Assembly (NCBI GenBank): GCA_013154075.1
Contig: JAADDG010000053.1
Span: 1 to 11,428, forward strand
DNA length: 11,428 nt
Reading direction: 5' to 3'
Source: Campylobacterota bacterium
GTDB lineage: Bacteria; Campylobacterota; Campylobacteria; Campylobacterales; JAADDG01
The position numbers and the translations under genes were made by a program. The stretch's first letter is position 1. Every line of letters begins with the position of its first letter. Positions 6,977 through 11,428 of the stretch are shown here, in pieces. The notes under the pieces are model-generated. The model saw only the letters and a program-made list of their open reading frames with translations. It was not told the DNA's origin and did no database searches.

Positions 6977-7505
6977 TTTGATCTTTTTTCTCTCTTTGAA
7001 CTCTTTTGCGGGAAATTTGGAAAAGATAATAAAAAGCTACAAAAACGAACAGTATTGGAAAAGCTGCGATCTTTGCGAAAAGAGCCTCTCTCTTTACGAG
7101 AAAAATAGCGATTTTTTAAATTTCTGCTCTCTTTCCTGCCTTAAATCGGGAGAACTTGAGAAAATGGGCAAATTTGCTTCTCTCCTTGGCAAAAAAGCCT
7201 CGGATAGAAAAAATTCAGTCTACTTTCTAACGATCCTTTATCAAAAAAAGCTTCTATTAAACTCCATACTCGATAAAGCGGACATATCTTTTGTTAAACT
7301 TCCTAAAACAAATTATATTTTATCCGATATATTCATCAAATATGTAAAAAAAGATTTTACAAAAAGGAAAAACGTCTATCTTTTTAAAGATGACGAAGAT
7401 CCAAAGATAACTTACAAACTAAGCGTCCAAAAGATGGACGGAGAGAACAAACTTTTTTTAAAGACTTTTAAAGGAAAAATCCTCATTAAAACGAGGATCT
7501 ATTAA
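6936..7505 (+). CDS. Unrecognised exported protein with four cysteines
   Basis: A 189-residue protein I cannot assign to a named family. From ATG at 6936 it has a basic start (MYWKKSKT) and hydrophobic stretch ending NSFA|GN, a plausible signal peptide. A second start, TTG at 6978 with AAAGG at 6968-6972, begins 1 bp after the previous stop but leaves only MIFFLSLNSFA, short and uncharged. The mature part opens with two to three helices in TPR-like rhythm carrying C44-x2-C47 and C64-x3-C68. In an exported protein these could form two disulfides across a helical hairpin. The last 45 residues look beta-rich (VYLFKDDEDPKITYKLSV). It sits between the MshN-like and MshE genes, where the classical MSHA order has no gene. 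It probably supports the machine in the periplasm, perhaps as a pilotin or scaffold, but that is speculation. Confidence 0.7.
   Translation: MYWKKSKTAILKVNLIFFLSLNSFAGNLEKIIKSYKNEQYWKSCDLCEKSLSLYEKNSDFLNFCSLSCLKSGELEKMGKFASLLGKKASDRKNSVYFLTILYQKKLLLNSILDKADISFVKLPKTNYILSDIFIKYVKKDFTKRKNVYLFKDDEDPKITYKLSVQKMDGENKLFLKTFKGKILIKTRIY
6968..6972 (+). promoter_or_regulatory. Ribosome binding site for an alternative TTG start at 6978
   Basis: AAAGG lies 5 bases before TTG at 6978-6980, in frame with the ATG at 6936 and just after the stop of the preceding gene at 6974-6976. It is a better ribosome site than anything before 6936, whereas the ATG start gives the better signal peptide. The true start is unresolved. 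Confidence 0.4.
7479..7498 (+). repeat. Short inverted repeat ahead of the motor ATPase gene
   Basis: ATCCTC at 7479-7484 pairs perfectly with GAGGAT at 7493-7498 across an 8-base loop. It covers the last codons of the preceding gene and ends just before the AAAGAGG ribosome site (7504-7510) of the ATPase gene. There is no following T run, so it is not a standard terminator; it may affect mRNA processing or translation, or be chance. Confidence 0.3.
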
Positions 7506-7516
7506 AGAGGCGGCAA

Positions 7517-9259
7517 ATGCAAAATTTCAATAAAAATATTATAGATTTTTTATTAAAAAACAAAATAATAAATGAAACAAGTGCAAAAGAGATAGAAAAG
7601 GAGACCGAAAAAAATAAAATAGGAGAGATATTAGTCAAAAAAGGCTACTTTCCAGAAGAGAATCTAAAACTCTTGGTTTTGGAACTTTACAAAAGAAATC
7701 TAATCACTCTTGAAGAGATAAGAGACAATTTCTCCATAAATATAGAAAACTTTTTAAAAGATTTGGCTAAAAACCTAAAAATACCTTATATAGATTTCGA
7801 TACCGTAGATATAGACTACAACGTCGCCTCTAAAGCTCCTTTGGAATATCTAAAAAAATATTTCGCTCTACCGTTTAAAGAGGACGAAATAAACGTTTAC
7901 GTAGCCCTAAAAGATCCGGCAAACATCACCATTCAAGAGGTTTTGCAAAGAATATTTCCAAGAAAACTCGTAAAAGTGGTACTTGCCGATCCGGATCAGA
8001 TAGAAAAACATCTAAACAAACTCGAAACCAACGCAAAAATAAAAGATCTGATAGATGAAATCAGAAAAGAGACAACCAAAAACCAGATAGAAAACGCAAA
8101 AGAATCATCAAGTATCTTAAGACTTATAGAAATAATCTTAAAATCATCAATTTTAGCGAGAGGAAGCGATATCCATATAGAACCGACGAAAACAAACTGT
8201 ATCGTTAGAACGAGAATTGACGGCGCTCTTACGGAGATGTTCATTTTCGATAAAGATATCTACCCTCCTCTCTCTTCCCGGATAAAACTTTTGGCAAATC
8301 TCGATATTGCGGAAAAGAGAAAACCGCAAGACGGAAGATTTTCGGCCACTATTTTAAATAAAGAGTTCGACTTTAGGGTCTCCACACTTCCGATAGTGAC
8401 GGGAGAGTCCATCGTTATGAGAATTTTGGATAAATCGAAAGTTATGATAAAGCTTGAAGATCTCGGAATGCAAAAAAGCACATACGAGAGATTTTACAAA
8501 GCGATGCACGCTCCCTACGGAATCATCCTCGTAACCGGTCCTACCGGAAGCGGTAAATCCACCACTCTATACGCAGCATTGAACGCTATAAAAAGTATAG
8601 AGACCAAAATAATCACCGTCGAAGATCCGGTAGAGTATCAGGTAAATATGATTCAACAAACTCAAGTAAACGAAAAGGCGGGACTAACGTTTGCGGAGGC
8701 TCTTAGATCCATCCTTAGACAAGATCCGGATGTCATCATGATAGGAGAGATCAGAGATCAAGAGACTCTAAGAATAGCAATTCAAGCTGCTTTAACCGGG
8801 CATCTCGTATTCTCCACGCTTCACACAAACGACGCTATAAGCGCCGTTACGAGAGTGATAGATATGGGAATAGAACCCTATTTGGTAAGCGGCGCCCTAA
8901 CGGCGATAGAGGCTCAAAGGCTTGTTAGAAAACTATGCCCTTACTGTAAAACTCCGACCGTTTTACCCGATAATATGCTAAAGGAGCTTGAGAAGGATCT
9001 GCCTCCAAACTATCAGTTTTATAAAGCGAAAGGGTGTGAGAAGTGTTCTCAAACGGGATATATGGGAAGAGAGATGATATCGGAAGTGCTTAGCATAGAC
9101 ACTACCCTATCGAGTATGATAGCAAGAAACGCCTCAAAAGAGGAGATGCTAAAGCATGCGATCTCTCAAGGATTTAAAACGATGTTTCAAGACGGCGTGC
9201 TTAGAGCGGCAAAAGGAATAACTACCATAGAAGAGATATTTAGGGTGGCTAAATCATGA
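7517..9259 (+). CDS. mshE: GspE/MshE-type motor ATPase for pilus or pseudopilus assembly
   Basis: A 580-residue hexameric ATPase that should drive fibre polymerisation from the cytoplasmic face. The N-terminal part (about 1-170) is of MshEN/T2SSE-N type: residues 34-57 start KIGEILVKKGYF and follow the RLGxxL..G motif of c-di-GMP-binding MshE, but with Lys for the leading Arg and Leu for the final Gln. The catalytic part shows Walker A GPTGSGKST (341-349), an Asp-box ITVEDPVEY (366-374), Walker B DPDVIMIGEIRD (403-414) and a His-box TGHLVFSTLHTNDA (427-440). A tetracysteine zinc site, C474-x2-C477 and C507-x2-C510, is typical of GspE/PilB extension ATPases and not of PilT. ATG at 7517 follows AAAGAGG (7504-7510). 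Its stop forms an ATGA overlap with the next gene. The Campylobacter counterpart would be CtsE. Confidence 0.95.
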   Translation: MQNFNKNIIDFLLKNKIINETSAKEIEKETEKNKIGEILVKKGYFPEENLKLLVLELYKRNLITLEEIRDNFSINIENFLKDLAKNLKIPYIDFDTVDIDYNVASKAPLEYLKKYFALPFKEDEINVYVALKDPANITIQEVLQRIFPRKLVKVVLADPDQIEKHLNKLETNAKIKDLIDEIRKETTKNQIENAKESSSILRLIEIILKSSILARGSDIHIEPTKTNCIVRTRIDGALTEMFIFDKDIYPPLSSRIKLLANLDIAEKRKPQDGRFSATILNKEFDFRVSTLPIVTGESIVMRILDKSKVMIKLEDLGMQKSTYERFYKAMHAPYGIILVTGPTGSGKSTTLYAALNAIKSIETKIITVEDPVEYQVNMIQQTQVNEKAGLTFAEALRSILRQDPDVIMIGEIRDQETLRIAIQAALTGHLVFSTLHTNDAISAVTRVIDMGIEPYLVSGALTAIEAQRLVRKLCPYCKTPTVLPDNMLKELEKDLPPNYQFYKAKGCEKCSQTGYMGREMISEVLSIDTTLSSMIARNASKEEMLKHAISQGFKTMFQDGVLRAAKGITTIEEIFRVAKS

Positions 9260-10503
9260 CGAAATATTATGAAGTAAACTATCTTGCAAAAGGCAAGAAA
9301 AACAGAGCGGTGGTAAAAGCGATAAACAAAATAGAGGCTTTGAATATCGCAAAAGCCCAAATAGGCGGAACCATTCTAAAAATAAACGAAACTTCCGTTC
9401 CCGTGGAGGATAGAGTAAAAGAGATAACCAAATATATAGGAGAGTCCTATTTCAAAAGAAAAATAAAACCGGAAAATCTAATATCCTCCATAAGACAGCT
9501 TGCCGTAATGGCCAATGCCGGTATTCCGATCCATGACAGTATAAAAGAGGTTGTAAAATCGGCAACCGACAAGCAGGTAAAAGAGATGTTTTCAAAAATA
9601 GACGAAGAGCTAAACGCAGGACACAGTCTAACGGAAGCCATCTCGAAATTCAGAACGGAAGTCGGAGACGTAACGGTAGCTATGATAGAGCTTGGAGAAA
9701 ATACCGGTAATATGGCCGAGTCTCTTCAAAAACTCGCAAATATTTTAGAAGAGATGCTTGAGAATAAAAGAAAATTCAAAAAAGCTATGCGCTATCCCAT
9801 CACCGTAATGATAGCGATCGCTATAGCCTTTACCATCATGATGGTTTACGTAGTTCCGAAATTCAAAGAGATTTTCGATAAGTTTCACTCCGAACTTCCG
9901 CTACCTACCAAAATACTCCTTGCTATGGAGAGTGCGGTAAACAACTACGGACTATTTTTGCTCGGAGCGATTTTCGGTATTATATTCTATATCAAATTTA
10001 TGTATAAAACCTCTCCGTCTTTCAGATACAGTTTCGATAAACATATCCTAAAAGTATATCTTATAGGAAACATTATCTACTATTCCAACCTCAGCCGTTT
10101 TATGATGATTTTCACGGAACTAATCAGAGCCGGTATTCCGGTAGTGGAGGCTTTGGATACGGCGGTAATTACAACCGAAAACGAATATCTAAAAGAGAAA
10201 CTCTCTTCCGTTAAAGTATCGGTGGAGAGAGGTGTAAACCTAACCGAATCTTTTAGAGAGACGGGGCTTTTTGAGGGAATGCTTATTCAGATGATAAAAG
10301 CGGGAGAGCAAGGAGGAGCTTTAGATCAGATGCTCGATAAAGTAGCCGAATATTACAATATCAAATTCCAAGATCTAATAGACAACATCTCATCTTACAT
10401 AGAGCCTATTATGCTCGGTTTCATTGCCGGAATGGTACTATTGCTTGCTCTTGGAATCTTTATGCCTATGTGGGATATGGCTCAAACCGTCAAGCACGGT
10501 TGA
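9256..10503 (+). CDS. mshG: GspF/MshG-type inner-membrane platform protein
   Basis: A 415-residue polytopic inner-membrane protein, partner of the motor ATPase. A short N-terminal beta/alpha segment (1-45, YYEVNYLAKGKKNRAVVKAI) is typical of the family. Two homologous GspF cytoplasmic domains follow. The first (about 73-180) has QLAVMANAGIPIHDSI and MIELGENTGNMAESLQKLA; the second (about 276-382) has IFTELIRAGIPVVEAL and MIKAGEQGGALDQMLDKVA. Membrane segments are at about 181-202, 230-250 and 383-405. Length is normal for GspF, PilC and MshG. ATG at 9256 overlaps the ATPase stop by 4 bp, so the pair is almost certainly translationally coupled. It is the last gene of the operon and ends in tandem stops TGA TAA (10501-10506). 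Its 3' end overlaps the convergent oxidoreductase gene by 14 bp. The Campylobacter counterpart would be CtsF. Confidence 0.94.
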   Translation: MTKYYEVNYLAKGKKNRAVVKAINKIEALNIAKAQIGGTILKINETSVPVEDRVKEITKYIGESYFKRKIKPENLISSIRQLAVMANAGIPIHDSIKEVVKSATDKQVKEMFSKIDEELNAGHSLTEAISKFRTEVGDVTVAMIELGENTGNMAESLQKLANILEEMLENKRKFKKAMRYPITVMIAIAIAFTIMMVYVVPKFKEIFDKFHSELPLPTKILLAMESAVNNYGLFLLGAIFGIIFYIKFMYKTSPSFRYSFDKHILKVYLIGNIIYYSNLSRFMMIFTELIRAGIPVVEALDTAVITTENEYLKEKLSSVKVSVERGVNLTESFRETGLFEGMLIQMIKAGEQGGALDQMLDKVAEYYNIKFQDLIDNISSYIEPIMLGFIAGMVLLLALGIFMPMWDMAQTVKHG

Positions 10504-11428
10504 TAACGAGCCCCATTTGGGGAGGGTATCCCCTCTCTTTGGCAAATTTCATCGCCAATTCATCCACTTCATCTTCTTTTACCTCAAACTTTTTAAAATC
10601 TCTTTTTCTATAAAGATCTTTGTTTAATTTTCCCGATTCTATAAGTTTTTTCACTATCTCGTCCGACATCGCAAAAACGGAAGAGGCTTTTACGATCTCG
10701 CATCTTGCATAATCCTCCCCCTCGAAAGATACCTCGGCAGCCCTCAACGTCTCATCATCCCCCGGAATCTGCTGAGCTCCATAGAGAGGCTTGGCGGCTA
10801 CTTTGGCTTCTTTGAAAGAAGGAATAAAATTTGAGATATGATCTATCGCTTTTTTGGTTCTATCCTCAACTATACTCCACCTCCACTCTTTTTCTATCTT
10901 TTTTATAAAAGATTTGGGAAGTTTAGGCTGAGAGGATAGCGGAGTGTTTTTGATAAGCCCGTTATCAAACAGCGTTACATCCTTTCTCATAGCGTGAAGC
11001 TGAAAGTATCCTCCCGCATACGGAGTAAATTGCCCCATACCCCTTGGCGTTCCTCTCTCTCCGTGAAAAATTATTTCAGGCCAAAACTCCTCTTTGCTAT
11101 CCCATTTGGTAACGTAAGCCGCTTTAAACTCTACGAATCTCTCTCTTTTTAGTTTCAAAGAGTCATCTATCCTCCCGCTCTCAAAACCGGCCGAATTTAT
11201 CAAAAAATCAAACTTTTCCTCTTTTATGGAATCTTTAAATTTGTATCTGATCAAAAATCCCTCTTTGAGCTTCTTTACATCCAAAACTTCGGTATTTAAA
11301 TGAAGCTTCGTATTTTCGAATCTATTTAATAAGATAGTAGCGATCGCGGCTACCCTAAAAACGTTCAATCCATACTCTTGCACCAAAATAACGGGATATT
11401 TCAATTTATCCAAATCTACACCTCTTGC
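10490..11428 (-). CDS. FAD-dependent oxidoreductase, malate:quinone oxidoreductase-like (partial)
   Basis: A minus-strand gene whose last 312 codons are in the window; the frame stays open to base 11428, so the N-terminal part with the dinucleotide-binding GxGxxG is missing. The TTG at 11411-11413 is internal. The visible part carries ILVQEYGLNVFRVAAIATILL, a segment that fits the FAD/substrate domain junction, FLINSAGFESG at about the position of the second FAD contact (typically NAAG), and GAQQIPGDDETLRAAEVSF followed by ARCEIVKASSVFAMSDEI near the end. This resembles the flavoprotein group that includes the Mqo of Campylobacter and Helicobacter, which passes electrons from malate to quinone at the inner membrane. 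The substrate is not proved by the sequence. It is convergent to the operon and probably unrelated to it. Confidence 0.7.
   Translation of the reverse strand, partial: ARGVDLDKLKYPVILVQEYGLNVFRVAAIATILLNRFENTKLHLNTEVLDVKKLKEGFLIRYKFKDSIKEEKFDFLINSAGFESGRIDDSLKLKRERFVEFKAAYVTKWDSKEEFWPEIIFHGERGTPRGMGQFTPYAGGYFQLHAMRKDVTLFDNGLIKNTPLSSQPKLPKSFIKKIEKEWRWSIVEDRTKKAIDHISNFIPSFKEAKVAAKPLYGAQQIPGDDETLRAAEVSFEGEDYARCEIVKASSVFAMSDEIVKKLIESGKLNKDLYRKRDFKKFEVKEDEVDELAMKFAKERGYPPQMGLVINRA
10519..10540 (+). terminator. Weak candidate terminator of the operon
   Basis: GAGGG (10522-10526), loop TATC, CCCTC (10531-10535), extended by one G-C pair and two G-U pairs, then CTCTTT. It starts 16 bp after the last stop codon of the operon and lies inside the convergent gene. 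The T run is short, so termination would be inefficient or need Rho. A second small hairpin CCCC-ATTT-GGGG (10511-10522) competes with it. Confidence 0.3.

Noticed and set aside
7517..9259. PilT-type retraction ATPase
   Set aside because: The long N-terminal domain and the CPYC/CEKC zinc site are those of GspE/PilB/MshE extension motors.
10424..10627. 67-residue + strand open frame across the end of mshG
   Set aside because: It is a shadow overlapping both mshG and the convergent oxidoreductase, with no ribosome site or protein-like family features.

Overview
The window comes from a low-GC (roughly mid-30s percent, judged by eye), AGA/ATA-rich bacterial chromosome. The HslU tail, the form of Era (TKID as G4, the ATRKRS switch I) and the secretion genes all point to Campylobacterota (formerly Epsilonproteobacteria), probably an environmental or vent-type lineage rather than Campylobacter or Helicobacter. 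That taxonomic call is an inference from protein character; no rRNA is present.

Layout: (1) 1-1220 holds the end of hslU and all of era, 9 bases apart, both housekeeping and on the + strand. (2) 1221-1339 is the only real intergenic stretch (119 bp). It carries a TATAAT-type promoter whose -10 box lies exactly between the arms of a perfect 9-bp inverted repeat, a candidate operator. (3) 1340-10503 is one tight nine-gene + strand operon. Seven of its eight junctions overlap as called, and the eighth has an 11-bp gap. (4) 10490-11428 is a minus-strand FAD-dependent oxidoreductase, cut by the window edge, whose 3' end overlaps the 3' end of the operon by 14 bp.

The operon encodes an envelope-spanning type II secretion / type IV pilus-family machine. 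Its order is a PilM-PilN fusion (MshI-like), a PilO-like protein (MshJ-like), a small periplasmic MshK-like protein, an MshL-type secretin, an ExeA/MshM-type AAA ATPase, a membrane-anchored TPR protein (MshN-like), an extra unrecognised cysteine-containing exported protein, a GspE/MshE motor ATPase and a GspF/MshG platform protein. This is the MSHA order I-J-K-L-M-N-(x)-E-G. As I recall it, the Campylobacter Cts natural-transformation locus has a similar secretin - ATPase - membrane protein - E - F arrangement. No pilin, pseudopilin or prepilin peptidase gene follows mshG here, so the fibre subunits must be encoded elsewhere.

Expected assembly: the secretin makes the outer-membrane pore. The PilMN fusion, PilO-like, MshK-like and TPR proteins form the alignment subcomplex between the membranes. 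MshG is the inner-membrane platform, MshE powers fibre extension from the cytoplasm, and the MshM-like ATPase is an accessory cytoplasmic ATPase. Whether the product is an adhesive MSHA-like pilus or a DNA-uptake pseudopilus cannot be settled from this window. I saw no tRNA, rRNA, CRISPR, insertion sequence or prophage signal.
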